Shown: positions 16,807-25,894 of the stretch, piece after piece | How the letters are laid out: each line of letters starts with the position of its first letter | How positions within the stretch are numbered: the first letter of the stretch is position 1 | Source: Maridesulfovibrio zosterae DSM 11974 | GTDB lineage: Bacteria > Desulfobacterota > Desulfovibrionia > Desulfovibrionales > Desulfovibrionaceae | Direction of reading: 5' to 3' | NCBI RefSeq assembly: GCF_000425265.1 | Contig: NZ_AUDC01000010.1 | Span: 434,001-498,000, forward strand | DNA: 64,000 bases | Notes under the pieces: generated by a model | What the model was told of the DNA's origin: nothing | Database searches by the model: none | The model's input: only the letters and a program-made list of their open reading frames with translations | Program-made: the position numbers and the translations under genes

Positions 16807-18858
16807 CTATGACTGCCCATTAACCGATAGCAACTTATCCTGTTTCTGCATCTCAGAAGGAATAATTATTCTTATACAAGTTTCATTAGCAGAATCTGAT
16901 GTTTTCATGGTCAAATCATAATGCATAGTATCTGCCATTAACTTTGCCGAGTATGTTCCAATTCCAGTGCCTAACCGTTTTCCTTCTGTAACAAACTTTT
17001 GAAAAAAATTATCCCTGATCTGTTGCGGAACAACTCCTTTATTACAAATATTAATAGCAGATATGCCTATACTAAAGAATTCAATCCGAACAACTTCACC
17101 AGCAGAAGAAGCTTCAATTGCGTTGATAATAAGTCCAGACATTAAAGAATAAACAAGGCGTTCCTCTCCATAAACAAACATTTTTGAGTTTTCATCTGTT
17201 TTATTATTATTCAGAAATGTCTCAATACCTACTTTACAGGTTGAAGACTTAGAACAACTCTGTTCTATAACTTGTCTGGCTACGCCCAAAATATCGACCT
17301 TTATCGGTGAATACTCATACTCACCTTTCTCCATTTTGAACATATCAAGGGACAGATCAATCATATGAAGCATATTGTGGCCGGAATCTTCAATCACCTT
17401 GATTAAATGTCTTTGCTCATCGGTAAGATTATCATCCATCAATAACAACCCCGGCAAACCTATGATTCCATTTAAAGGAGTCTTAAGATCATGTCGCATA
17501 ATAAGATCAATATCATTTTTAAGACATTCCAAATCCTTCCTGTCGTTAATATCCTCTTTAACAGCCACATAACTGACAATTTCACCTTTATTATATACCG
17601 GCGAAATTGAAGCCGACTCCCAATATAAAGAACCATCCTTTTTCTTATTAAGAAGTTCAGAACGCCATGTTTCCCCGCGACTGACTGTTTCCCACATTCC
17701 TTTATAAAACTCGTCATCATGCTTACCGGATTTCAAAATACGTGGGTTTTGCCCCAGAGCCTCTTCCCGGCTATATCCAGTTTCCACTGAAAAATAAGGA
17801 TTCACATATGTGATAGCGCCAGTAATGTCGGTTACGACGACAGAAACCGGAGCATTTTCAATTGCGCGGGTCAAAACCTTGAGTTTTTCTTCACCGCTTT
17901 TTCTCGCAGTCACATCAATTGCGATTCCTTCAAAAACAGATTCATTTCTTTCAAAATTAAAAGTCGTATATGAAATAATGGTAAGAAAATGCTCAGTTCC
18001 GTCAGAATGTATATATGATAATTCATACTCAGCAGTATCTTTCTTGCCGGAAATAATTTCATCTTTGTTCTTAGCGGCCTTTTCTAAAGAGTCAGAAGTC
18101 CATGGAACAAGATCAACACACTTAGATCCTATGAATTTCTCTGCCGCCCCATAACCAAGAAGTTCAACACCTTTACTTAGATTGATAAATTCACCACTAA
18201 TCGTATGGGAGAAAAAAAAGAACCTGTCACTAAGCCGATCACTGATATGATCAAATCTCTCATTACTTTCACGCAACCCGTTTTCAAACATTTTACGTTT
18301 TGTAATATCAAGTACTACTCCATATGCACGGACGGTCTCTCCATACTTATCGTACTCAAATCCACCCTTCACACTTACATACCGTACTTCTCCGCTAGGC
18401 CTGATCACTCTGTGATCAAATATATAATTTTCTTTGTTTTCCATTGCACGGGTGTATAGATCCCGGACTTTTCTTCTATCATCAGGATGAACCCGTTTTA
18501 AAAAACTTTTCTGAGATGCTATATACTCTTCATCTACTCCAAAAATTTTATAAATCTCACTGGACCACCAAACTATACCGGTACAAATATCTAAATTCCA
18601 ATTACCAAGACCGGAAATAGACTGAGCTTCGCAAAGCATCGCTCTGGTTGTCTCAATTTCATCATTTTTATTACTTATTTTATACACAGCGATGAAAATA
18701 GTCACCGCAATAAAAATCATAAATAAATTAACCAAGATAAATTCAGTACTGAAAAGAAACCATCCTAAAGCAGGAAGAACAAAAAAATCCAGCACCAACA
18801 CGATTAAGATGGTTAGTACGACATATCTTAAAATTTTAATTGCTGTTTTATTTAACAT
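16807..18858 (-). CDS. Membrane-bound multi-PAS sensor histidine kinase
   Basis: The 683-residue product has two N-terminal membrane helices (about residues 8-30 and 38-62) with almost no periplasmic loop, so sensing is probably by the PAS domains. Three PAS/PAC units follow (roughly residues 75-195, 200-325, 335-455, each ending in a DIT/DIN-R-K linker). The HisKA helix has RHDLKTPLNGIIGLP with the phospho-acceptor His. The ATPase domain keeps an N-box (IINAIEAS) and a G2 box (GTGIGTYSAK), but the G1 DxGxG motif is replaced by ICNKG. No response regulator gene is adjacent. Confidence 0.92.
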   Translation of the reverse strand: MLNKTAIKILRYVVLTILIVLVLDFFVLPALGWFLFSTEFILVNLFMIFIAVTIFIAVYKISNKNDEIETTRAMLCEAQSISGLGNWNLDICTGIVWWSSEIYKIFGVDEEYIASQKSFLKRVHPDDRRKVRDLYTRAMENKENYIFDHRVIRPSGEVRYVSVKGGFEYDKYGETVRAYGVVLDITKRKMFENGLRESNERFDHISDRLSDRFFFFSHTISGEFINLSKGVELLGYGAAEKFIGSKCVDLVPWTSDSLEKAAKNKDEIISGKKDTAEYELSYIHSDGTEHFLTIISYTTFNFERNESVFEGIAIDVTARKSGEEKLKVLTRAIENAPVSVVVTDITGAITYVNPYFSVETGYSREEALGQNPRILKSGKHDDEFYKGMWETVSRGETWRSELLNKKKDGSLYWESASISPVYNKGEIVSYVAVKEDINDRKDLECLKNDIDLIMRHDLKTPLNGIIGLPGLLLMDDNLTDEQRHLIKVIEDSGHNMLHMIDLSLDMFKMEKGEYEYSPIKVDILGVARQVIEQSCSKSSTCKVGIETFLNNNKTDENSKMFVYGEERLVYSLMSGLIINAIEASSAGEVVRIEFFSIGISAINICNKGVVPQQIRDNFFQKFVTEGKRLGTGIGTYSAKLMADTMHYDLTMKTSDSANETCIRIIIPSEMQKQDKLLSVNGQS

Positions 18859-18977
18859 TATGGATACAAATAATTAAAGGGAGTATGTTGTGACATTTGA
18901 ATAATGCTTAAACTCAACTATATGCACAGCTAAAACACATCATGCTACAACAATAAAGTAATGCTGCAAGGACTATA

Positions 18978-20357
18978 TTACGGTTTAGTATTGGCACTAT
19001 TTACCGGGCATTGTAAGTTTAAAGGACAACTGCGCAAAACCAGAAAGCCTAAAACTCCTGCCACGGAAGAAGCCGCCAAAATACTGAACTTGGCATCTGC
19101 AATAAAAGGAGAACTGGCATCCCATGCAAGGGTTGCAATAAATATGGACATGGTAAAACCTATTCCGGCCAACAACGATGCTCCGACAAAATGGCCGGGA
19201 ACAAGAGACTTCGGCATATCTGCCACACCAATCCGGATAGCAATCCAGCTGGCTGAACATATACCAACAGCCTTGCCTACTATAAGACCGAAAAATATCC
19301 CCAGACTTACCGGATGAAACACATCAATCCCACCACCATCACTGCTGAAATTGATTCCAGCATTAGCAAGAGCAAAAATAGGCATAATCCCAAAAGCAAC
19401 AAAGTAATGCAGATTATCTTCAATCCTTTTAAGCGGAGGTGAAGCCATAAGCACATTCTTGTTCATAGAGCCAAGAGCTGAAAGCATTTCCTTATTTGAA
19501 AGTGTAACCTTACTTTTTCCTCCTCCAAAATCATAATCGGTAAGATGTTTTTGCATTGAGCCAATAAAATCACCGCAACATATTTTTGTGGTCGCTGGAA
19601 TAGACATAGCTGCGAGTACACCTGCAACGGTCGCATGAACACCGCTTTTAAGAAATGCAAGCCACATAAGAATTCCAAAAAGAAGATAAGGTGTAGGCGA
19701 CCTGACACCGGCCCTGTTAAGCAAGAGCATACAAACAAAAAACAAAAGCCCCAGCCCTATTATCCATAAAGAAACACCAGATGAATAGAAAACAGCGATC
19801 ACAAGAATTGCGCCAATATCGTCGACAATGGCTACAGCTGTTAGAAATATTTTAAGACTTAACGGAACTCTGTCACCTAGCATTGAAAGAACTCCAAGAG
19901 AAAAAGCAATATCGGTTGCCATAGGAATTCCCCATCCATGCACAGAAGGAGTTCCTATATTAAAAACGGCATAAACAAGAGCGGGAACAACCATACCTCC
20001 AACAGCAGCAAAAATAGGTAATGATGCCTGCCGAAAAGAATTAAGCTCTCCTACAAGAATCTCACGCTTTATCTCTAGCCCGACCAAAAAGAAAAAAACA
20101 GCCATCAGACCATCATTAATCCAGAGAATTGCCGGTTTGGAAAGAATAAATTCACCAACTCCAACTGTAAGAGGAGCATTCTTAAAAGCCTCATACAGAT
20201 ACCCCCATGGGGAATTAGCCCAGACTAGAGCAATAATTGTCGTAATGATAAGTACCAAGCCACCGGATGATTCAATATGGACGAACTCATAAAAAGGCTG
20301 CATCATTTTATCAATGATGTGTGAATCATCTCTTGTTAAAACTTTTGCCTTACCCAT
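18978..20357 (-). CDS. nhaA: NhaA Na+/H+ antiporter
   Basis: Exchanges internal Na+ for external H+ across the inner membrane. The 459-residue product has the NhaA blocks WINDGLMAVFFFLVGLEIKRE, GIPMATDIAFSLGVL, and TAVAIVDDIGAILVIA with the paired aspartates of the ion site. It also has LLAGIGFTMSIFIA near the C-terminus. It is longer than E. coli NhaA (388), with an extended cytoplasmic loop around residues 265-320. It fits with the sodium-type flagellar stator in this window in suggesting a sodium-rich habitat (inference). Confidence 0.97.
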   Translation of the reverse strand: MGKAKVLTRDDSHIIDKMMQPFYEFVHIESSGGLVLIITTIIALVWANSPWGYLYEAFKNAPLTVGVGEFILSKPAILWINDGLMAVFFFLVGLEIKREILVGELNSFRQASLPIFAAVGGMVVPALVYAVFNIGTPSVHGWGIPMATDIAFSLGVLSMLGDRVPLSLKIFLTAVAIVDDIGAILVIAVFYSSGVSLWIIGLGLLFFVCMLLLNRAGVRSPTPYLLFGILMWLAFLKSGVHATVAGVLAAMSIPATTKICCGDFIGSMQKHLTDYDFGGGKSKVTLSNKEMLSALGSMNKNVLMASPPLKRIEDNLHYFVAFGIMPIFALANAGINFSSDGGGIDVFHPVSLGIFFGLIVGKAVGICSASWIAIRIGVADMPKSLVPGHFVGASLLAGIGFTMSIFIATLAWDASSPFIADAKFSILAASSVAGVLGFLVLRSCPLNLQCPVNSANTKP

Positions 20358-20468
20358 TGTAGCTCCCTGTTTTTGAGTGCAATAATAAGTTATTCTGAAT
20401 AAAACACATTATTATTTCAATTAAAAATGTATTTGTATTAACTTTTATCTTGGATATACCGAAAATAT

Positions 20469-21383
20469 TCAGATTTCTATTTTTTTAATTATATAATTTT
20501 TTAAAAAACATTTTCCCAATATACCTGAAATGAGCAAAATTCCAATGAACACTAAAATACAACCAGCCAAATGGGTCCAATGCAATTCTTCCCCAAGCAC
20601 CAGTGAAGAGAGACATACCGCTGTAACAGGCATTATCCCGGTAAAAATTCCGGCAATTGAAGCCTGCACATGTATAATCCCGGCAAACCAGAGCAGATAA
20701 GCCAGCGCTGTTACGACTAATCCATAATACACAAGAGCCAACCATGACTGTTCCTGAACAATATTAAGATCAGTTGTCATAAATTCATACACTCCTGATG
20801 GCAAAAACCAGAAAAAACCTAGTAACGAAATCAGCGTAGTTACTGCGAGTGGCGATAAAGGTTCTTTCACCCATTTACGTAAAACCAGAAAAAGTGACTC
20901 TGCTAACACAGCTCCCAAAACAAGTAAGAAACCGTACATATTACCAACCCCAGAACCACCGCTTGCTCCTGTACTTAAAACCATGACCCCGGCAATGGAA
21001 AAACAGATTCCAGCTATTGTTAAACCTGAAAGCTTATCCTTAAACAATCCCCAGCCGAGTACCCCCATGAATGCTGGAGTTGTACTGGTAATAATCCCGG
21101 CAGAAGCTGGGCTTATATATTTAAGCCCATATAACAGACAGACAGTAAAAAGAAATGAACCACAAAAGGACTGTAGGACTAAAACTCCACAACTTAATCG
21201 AGACAGTCTTGGCAATCCGCCTTCCTTAAAAAATAAAATCGGTAGCATCACTAATGATGCCAGCGCAAAGCGCATAGCTGAAGATAAAAATACGGGCAGA
21301 CTTTCCACCATTATTTTACCAGCCACAACAGAGCTGCCCACAATAAACATAGCTAGAGAAAGATTAATATACTCTTTTAACAT
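20469..21383 (-). CDS. EamA/DMT-superfamily transporter
   Basis: A 304-residue exporter-like protein with ten predicted membrane helices from two EamA repeats (about residues 1-135 and 150-290). It shows the usual SSVVAGKIMVESLPVFLS entry helix and the second-repeat end GEELHWTHLAGCILVFIGI. Substrates of such proteins are usually amino acids or metabolites and cannot be predicted here. The ATG follows AAGGAG. The AraC-family regulator gene starts 46 nt upstream on the same strand and probably controls it. Confidence 0.88.
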   Translation of the reverse strand: MLKEYINLSLAMFIVGSSVVAGKIMVESLPVFLSSAMRFALASLVMLPILFFKEGGLPRLSRLSCGVLVLQSFCGSFLFTVCLLYGLKYISPASAGIITSTTPAFMGVLGWGLFKDKLSGLTIAGICFSIAGVMVLSTGASGGSGVGNMYGFLLVLGAVLAESLFLVLRKWVKEPLSPLAVTTLISLLGFFWFLPSGVYEFMTTDLNIVQEQSWLALVYYGLVVTALAYLLWFAGIIHVQASIAGIFTGIMPVTAVCLSSLVLGEELHWTHLAGCILVFIGILLISGILGKCFLKNYIIKKIEI

Positions 21384-21429
21384 TCGATTACTCCTTTTAT
21401 ATTGAGCTCGAAACTAAGCAAAAGAGGTA

Positions 21430-22287
21430 TTAACTGTTTTGGATAAAATTGCGGTATTTGCCGGGAGTTATTCCGAACTGCTTACGAAACTGACGAGTAA
21501 AATGACTTTGATCATAAAAACCGCATCTTGATGCGATATCTGCAAGGCGGTCAGAACCGCTGAGCATAGCTTTAGCCCTATTGACTCTGACTTGACTAAG
21601 ATAGGCATGCGGAGTGATACCGATTTCTTTCTCAAAAACACGGATAAAATGAAAATGGCTGAGGTTACCAAGTGACGAAATTTCTTCAAGGCTCATATCC
21701 AAGCTAAAACTGTCCTCCATAAAATCACGGGCAAGTTTTACCGCTCTATGCTCATTACCAATATCAGGCCATGACTCTGTTTCATCTGCATGACGTGAAA
21801 TCCAGTCTATGAGCAGACTAAGCAGAAGAGATTCTTTTTCAAGAGACGAGGCATGATCCGCATTAATAGTACGATGCACATAAGCAATATCTTGAGCAAG
21901 TAAACTATCATCCAGTACCCCATCCCGAAAATTTGGTTGCACTGGCTTAGTTGTAATCTCAGCGGTTAAATTAAAAAGAATTTCAGGAGAAAGATAAAAC
22001 ATACGATATGACCATCCTTCATCTGAAACAGCATGACCATCATGAACTTCACCGGGAACAACCATGTTAATCATACCCTGCGGTGCAACGAGATCAGATC
22101 CGCGATACCTGAATTCTATGGCCCCTTTTTCAATAATGCCGACAGCATAATCTTCATGCATATGTTTAGAAAATCTCTGGGTAACATAGCGTGCATGCAG
22201 CATTTCTATCACACCATTCATAAACGAAACTTTCCTATAGGATACAGCCTCGTTGCAACTGCTATCATCTGACTTATAAACCGCCAT
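21430..22287 (-). CDS. AraC-family transcriptional regulator (cupin N-domain)
   Basis: The N-terminal half is a cupin-type ligand domain (HMHEDYAVGIIEKGAIEF, PGEVHDGHA). The last 100 residues hold two helix-turn-helix units, LEEISSLGNLSHFHFIRVFEKE and LADIASRCGFYDQSHFTRQF, with the family ending FGITPGKYR. The open frame extends upstream to a TTG at 22344, but that lies in the loop of a terminator hairpin. I place the start at the ATG at 22287 (MAVYKSDD), 9 nt after GGAG. The EamA exporter follows at 46 nt, so it likely regulates that gene. Confidence 0.9.
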   Translation of the reverse strand: MAVYKSDDSSCNEAVSYRKVSFMNGVIEMLHARYVTQRFSKHMHEDYAVGIIEKGAIEFRYRGSDLVAPQGMINMVVPGEVHDGHAVSDEGWSYRMFYLSPEILFNLTAEITTKPVQPNFRDGVLDDSLLAQDIAYVHRTINADHASSLEKESLLLSLLIDWISRHADETESWPDIGNEHRAVKLARDFMEDSFSLDMSLEEISSLGNLSHFHFIRVFEKEIGITPHAYLSQVRVNRAKAMLSGSDRLADIASRCGFYDQSHFTRQFRKQFGITPGKYRNFIQNS

Positions 22288-22324
22288 CAAATCAGTCTCC
22301 AGCATCTTTAAAAAATCAGAAAAA

Positions 22325-22367
22325 CTTAAAATCCGGAAAATCAATTAATGATTTTCCGGATTTTAAG
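22325..22367 (-). terminator. Long-stem terminator between the unknown acidic protein gene and the AraC gene
   Basis: A perfect 19-bp stem (22325-22343 with 22349-22367, 5-nt loop attaa) contains the core atccggaaaatca and its complement. On the minus strand it is followed by TTTT, and it lies about 45 nt past the stop of the 129-residue gene. Symmetry means it could work in both directions. Confidence 0.85.
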
Positions 22368-22410
22368 AAAATACTGAACTTATATCCCAAAAGCATACAC
22401 CGTATTTATT

Positions 22411-22800
22411 CTACTGGTTGGCATGCGCTTCTTTAATTCTGGCGGTAAGGTATACTTTGGAGTCGGCATCATCAGCATCAAAGCAATGCCCATCTTCTCC
22501 AAGCAGGCCACCAGGAACAAGATCCCCAAGCTCGTCAGGATCGGTAATACAGTCACCGAAAAAACAAACTGAAAGCCAGCGCTCAGTTGGGTCGTCATCA
22601 ATGACATCGACCATTACATAAAGAGGCCATTTAGACTGGGATGTTTTAACACCACGCATAGAGTAAGTAACGCCGGGCCGAGCATGAAATTCTATTTTAG
22701 TATCACTTAGTGATTCCAGAAGATTTTTGAATTCAATGAAAAGATCTTTAACCCCTGCAGTATCAATATCCCACTCGGAAATAAATTTTTCAAGTTCCAT
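22411..22800 (-). CDS. Unknown acidic 129-residue protein
   Basis: I do not recognise this family. The protein is soluble, acidic and compact, with predicted alternating helix and strand: FIEFKNLLESLSDTKIEFHARPGVTYSMRG, then WPLYVMVDVIDDDPTERWLSVCF and an acidic C-terminal part DPDELGDLVPGGLLGEDGHCFD. A good AAGGAG precedes the ATG and a strong terminator follows, so it is very probably a real single-gene transcript. It is divergent from fur across 221 nt, which may mean shared or iron-linked control, but I see no clear Fur box. Confidence 0.75.
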   Translation of the reverse strand: MELEKFISEWDIDTAGVKDLFIEFKNLLESLSDTKIEFHARPGVTYSMRGVKTSQSKWPLYVMVDVIDDDPTERWLSVCFFGDCITDPDELGDLVPGGLLGEDGHCFDADDADSKVYLTARIKEAHANQ

Positions 22801-23021
22801 TATAAAACTCCTTGTTATTATTTTTACTTCCTAGGCCGGGCAAAAAATAAAATCCCCCACAGCCTACAAATTTAACTGATATCTTAATGGATATGGCATG
22901 TTTCTGTCACTAAATTGAAATATTCATACTCCTATGATCAAATATGGGCAATGGGGATTTGACATTAACCTTCGATCCAATGTAGGAGACTGTATTCGTA
23001 ACGGTAATCAACAAATTATGG

Positions 23022-23468
23022 ATGCAGTTAATGAAATCAGCGCAAGATATTTTTACTGAGTATCTGTCTAAACAGAGACTGAAAATGACTCCTCAAAGAA
23101 AAACTATTATTGAAGTTTTTCTTGCTGAGGAAAGTCATATTTCTTCTGAAGAACTGTACAATCTGATCCGAACCGAAGATTCCTCCATCGGGCAGGCAAC
23201 TGTTTACCGTACCCTGAAACTTCTTGCCGAATCCGGCATTGCCAAAGCTGTAGATTTCAATGACGGTGTTATCCGCTATGAGCATAAGTATGGCCATGAG
23301 CATCATGACCATCTTGTTTGCGAGCATTGCGGCAAAACCATCGAAGCTGTCGATCCTGAGATTGAACATTTACAGGAAAAACTCGCAAAAAAGCATGGTT
23401 TCGTGCTTACTCATCATGAAATGTATCTCTTCGGCGTCTGCAAGGAGTGCCAGGAAAAAAGCGAATAA
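23022..23468 (+). CDS. fur: Fur-family ferric uptake regulator
   Basis: Metal-dependent repressor. The N-terminal winged helix contains RLKMTPQRKTIIEVFL and the recognition helix IGQATVYRTLKLLAESG. The dimerisation domain has the metal-binding stretch YEHKYGHEHHDHLVCEHCGK and a second Cys pair near the end (CKECQ). The 148-residue length fits Fur. It could in principle be a PerR or Zur paralogue; the HHDHLVC motif and general make-up favour Fur. An ATG three codons further (23031) is an alternative start. A terminator follows at 23496. Confidence 0.9.
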   Translation: MQLMKSAQDIFTEYLSKQRLKMTPQRKTIIEVFLAEESHISSEELYNLIRTEDSSIGQATVYRTLKLLAESGIAKAVDFNDGVIRYEHKYGHEHHDHLVCEHCGKTIEAVDPEIEHLQEKLAKKHGFVLTHHEMYLFGVCKECQEKSE

Positions 23469-23495
23469 TACGCAGATATTTCCTTACACACACTT

Positions 23496-23527
23496 AAAAG
23501 CGCCGCCTGAATACAGACGGCGCTTTT
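23496..23527 (+). terminator. Terminator downstream of fur
   Basis: A 10-bp stem (aaaagcgccg with cggcgctttt) is followed by a run of T (ctttttttg), 27 nt past the fur stop. Confidence 0.93.
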
Positions 23528-23589
23528 TTTGTCTCTAGGAAATCAATATATAGGCAAGTGGCTGGAACAAACTCCAATAGACGAACTTT

Positions 23590-23617
23590 AAAATGCGGCC
23601 AGCAAAATGCGGCCACC
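23590..23617 (+). repeat. 14-bp direct repeat before hisI
   Basis: Two adjacent copies of aaaatgcggccanc (23590 and 23604) lie just upstream of the hisI Shine-Dalgarno. The duplication creates extra in-frame ATG codons that are unlikely to be used because they lack a ribosome-binding site. Confidence 0.6.
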
Positions 23618-23634
23618 CTAAAACAGAGGATTGT

Positions 23635-24009
23635 ATGATCAAGCCTGATTTTAAAAAAATGAACGGTCTAATACCGGCTATCGCACAGGATGCCGAAACA
23701 GGCGAAGTCCTGATGATGGCATACATGAATGAAGAAGCGTGGAACAAAACGCTTGAAACAGGCGATGCCCATTACTGGAGCAGGAGCCGCAACACCCTCT
23801 GGCACAAGGGCGGCACATCAGGTCATGTACAGAAAATTAAGTCCATCAAAATCGACTGCGATGATGACACACTTGTTCTTCTTATAGACCAGATCGGTGG
23901 AGCTGCATGTCATAAAGGCTATAGAAGTTGTTTTTTTCGTGAACTTAAGGACGGCGAAGTAATTGAATGCTCGCCAATGGTTTTTGACCCTAAGGAGGTA
24001 TATAAATAA
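23635..24009 (+). CDS. hisI: HisI, phosphoribosyl-AMP cyclohydrolase
   Basis: Opens the purine ring of PR-AMP, the third step of histidine synthesis. The product of about 124 residues is the single-domain form (no HisE fusion). It carries [11 protein letters not shown], the substrate stretch THYWSRSRN-like ([15 protein letters not shown]), and the metal ligands [13 protein letters not shown] and [15 protein letters not shown] use the ATG at 23635, seven bases after AGAGG. The frame opens earlier at 23593 but that ATG sits in a small direct repeat without a Shine-Dalgarno. The stop overlaps the hisG start by one base (TAATG). Confidence 0.95.
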   Translation: MIKPDFKKMNGLIPAIAQDAETGEVLMMAYMNEEAWNKTLETGDAHYWSRSRNTLWHKGGTSGHVQKIKSIKIDCDDDTLVLLIDQIGGAACHKGYRSCFFRELKDGEVIECSPMVFDPKEVYK

Positions 24010-24884
24010 TGTCTGATACACTCAAAATCGGTCTTCCAAAAGGCTCCCTGCAAGATTCAACAATCAAACTTTTCGCTAAATCCGGCTGGAAAATAAATCT
24101 GCACCACAGAAACTATTTTCCTGATGTCAACGACGAAGAACTTAACATCTCCATGTGCCGTGCACAGGAAATGGCAAAGTACGTTGAAGACGGTATTTTA
24201 GATGCCGGAATGACAGGAAAAGACTGGATTCTTGAAAACAACTCTGATGTAGTTGAAGTTTCAAACCTGGTATACTCCAAGGTAAGTAACCGTCCTGCAC
24301 GCTGGATTCTGGCTGTTGCCGGAGATTCTCCCTACATGAAACCTGAAGACCTCGCCGGCAAAAAAGTTGCTACCGAACTTCTAGGAGTTACCAAAAGATA
24401 CTTTGAAGAAAAAGGTATCGATGTTGAAGTTTTCTACTCCTGGGGTGCAACTGAAGCAAAGGTCGTTGAAGGTCTTTGCGACGCAATTGTTGAAGTTACC
24501 GAAACAGGTACAACCATTAAAGCCCACGGCCTGCGCATCATTGATGAGGTAATGCAGACCAACACCATACTGCTTGCCAACAAAGAAGCGTGGGAAAATC
24601 CATGGAAGCGCAAAAAGATTGAGAATATCAATCTTCTTCTGCAAGGTGCGCTCAAAGCTGAAAAAATGGTCGGCTTGAAAATGAATATGCCCAAAAATGC
24701 CCTGGAAAAAGCAATGAACATGCTGCCCAGCCTTAACTCACCTACCGTATCAGATCTATCTGATGTCAACTGGGTTTCCGTTGAAATCATGGTTGAAGAA
24801 ATTGCGGTTCGTGAGCTCATCCCGCAATTAATGGATTTGGGAGTAGAAGGCATCATAGAATATCCGCTTAATAAAGTTATTTAA
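24009..24884 (+). CDS. hisG: HisG, ATP phosphoribosyltransferase (long form)
   Basis: Catalyses the first, feedback-controlled step of histidine synthesis (ATP + PRPP). The 291-residue length and the C-terminal ACT-like regulatory domain (about residues 215-291) mark the long, HisZ-independent type. Catalytic-domain blocks include LKIGLPKGSLQD, DAGMTGKDWI and the PRPP loop region CDAIVEVTETGTTIK. Translationally coupled to hisI. Only hisI and hisG are present; the other histidine genes must lie elsewhere. Confidence 0.97.
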   Translation: MSDTLKIGLPKGSLQDSTIKLFAKSGWKINLHHRNYFPDVNDEELNISMCRAQEMAKYVEDGILDAGMTGKDWILENNSDVVEVSNLVYSKVSNRPARWILAVAGDSPYMKPEDLAGKKVATELLGVTKRYFEEKGIDVEVFYSWGATEAKVVEGLCDAIVEVTETGTTIKAHGLRIIDEVMQTNTILLANKEAWENPWKRKKIENINLLLQGALKAEKMVGLKMNMPKNALEKAMNMLPSLNSPTVSDLSDVNWVSVEIMVEEIAVRELIPQLMDLGVEGIIEYPLNKVI

Positions 24885-24922
24885 ATATTCATTATGGGCA
24901 GCATACAGCGGCCCTGTGAAGT

Positions 24923-24961
24923 ACGGAGAGGGGAACATCTTAAAAGGTTTCCCTCTCCGTA
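24923..24961 (+). terminator. Terminator downstream of hisG
   Basis: An 11-bp stem (tacggagaggg with ccctctccgta), extended with one mismatch, lies 38 nt after the hisG stop. The tail is AAATTTC rather than a pure T-run. Confidence 0.7.
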
Positions 24962-25139
24962 AATTTCAATAAGATTCGCCCATGCTCTATCATCATAAAT
25001 GCCTACCCCTGTTTTCTCTCCAACACACCATTTTGCTTTTTATTAAAGAAAGATTTAATGAAACTAATCTTTAGCAAATAATTAAAAAACGCATCAGAAT
25101 ACTGCCCCTGCCAGTCGCAGCGGCTAACACATGGTACCC

Positions 25140-25295
25140 ATGTTCAAACTACTACTGTTCATAGCAATACTGTTTCTAATCTTCGGATACCGTAAGAGAC
25201 AAAAGGTCAAAGGAGGAGTCAATATCAACACTCTTCTACTGGCAGTTCTCGTAGTGCTTTTCATCATTTCAATGCTCACCCGCTTCCAAAACTAG
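25140..25295 (+). CDS. Small two-helix membrane protein (51 residues)
   Basis: A short open frame reads MFKLLLFIAILFLIFGYRKRQK, then a polar loop VKGGVNIN, then a second hydrophobic helix TLLLAVLVVLFIISML and the tail TRFQN. The pattern of two membrane helices around a positively charged turn (YRKRQKVK) is coherent and unlikely in random AT-rich DNA. An in-frame ATG three codons earlier (25131, MVP-) is an alternative start. No strong Shine-Dalgarno is visible, which is the main doubt. It is transcribed alone after hisG. Function unknown. Confidence 0.5.
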   Translation: MFKLLLFIAILFLIFGYRKRQKVKGGVNINTLLLAVLVVLFIISMLTRFQN

Positions 25296-25894
25296 CCCAA
25301 ATATAAATTATTATCGTAAATATATTATGATATATAAATCAATATCAAATCAAATCGTCTCTTATCGATTTAATTTGATAGCAAGTAAGATTTACGGTCA
25401 AAAAGAACGCACCACAAAAACAGTGAATACTATTTTAAGCATTTCAACTGACAAATATATATTTCATCGACAATGAATTCTGTAAGCCATAGCCAGATAT
25501 AAAGAATCATCCAACAATTCAAAATTAAAAAATATTTTGCTGGCCAGGATAAAGCGGCAATATTGTAAAATTTGCAATGTATATCAATACGGATTTTAGT
25601 GCTGCTGTTCGCGGTAAAAAGCACCTTGAAACAGCACATTTATCGATAACTATAAATAAGATAATATATTTATTTTAAATAAAAAATAACATTCTTTATA
25701 TTAAATATTTTAAATAAAAATTATGTTTAAAATTCTGATTGATTTATCATGCCGGAGGTGGGTAACATACATATCTAACATATAGTGACTCCACTCACTA
25801 TTATATGAACTCTGGTTTAATGACCTCTGTTTTAAGATCGGTTGCTGCTGTAATTACCGCAGCAACCGATTGATCTTTTCATCCTGAATCTCAT
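25296..25894. other. 600-bp very AT-rich gene-free region upstream of the luxS 3' end
   Basis: No convincing gene. It contains an A/T-rich 15-bp imperfect inverted repeat (25343-25357 with 25366-25380, one G-U), a 7-bp dyad atagtga/tcactat (25782-25801) and the luxS terminator hairpin. A minus-strand frame of 69 codons (25430-25639) has no Shine-Dalgarno and an odd composition rich in Cys, Ile and Trp, so I leave it out. Confidence 0.5.
25837..25870 (-). terminator. Terminator downstream of luxS
   Basis: A 12-bp perfect stem (atcggttgctgc with gcagcaaccgat), 10-nt loop, lies about 25 nt past the luxS stop. On the minus strand it is followed by CTTAAAAC, so the U-tract is weak. Confidence 0.7.

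Noticed and set aside
22288-22344. 19-codon upstream extension of the AraC-family gene
   Set aside because: The TTG start lies in the loop of a 19-bp terminator stem; the ATG at 22287 has a good Shine-Dalgarno.
25430-25639. 69-codon frame in the AT-rich gap before the luxS 3' end
   Set aside because: Cys/Ile/Trp-rich composition, no ribosome-binding site and no recognisable domain.
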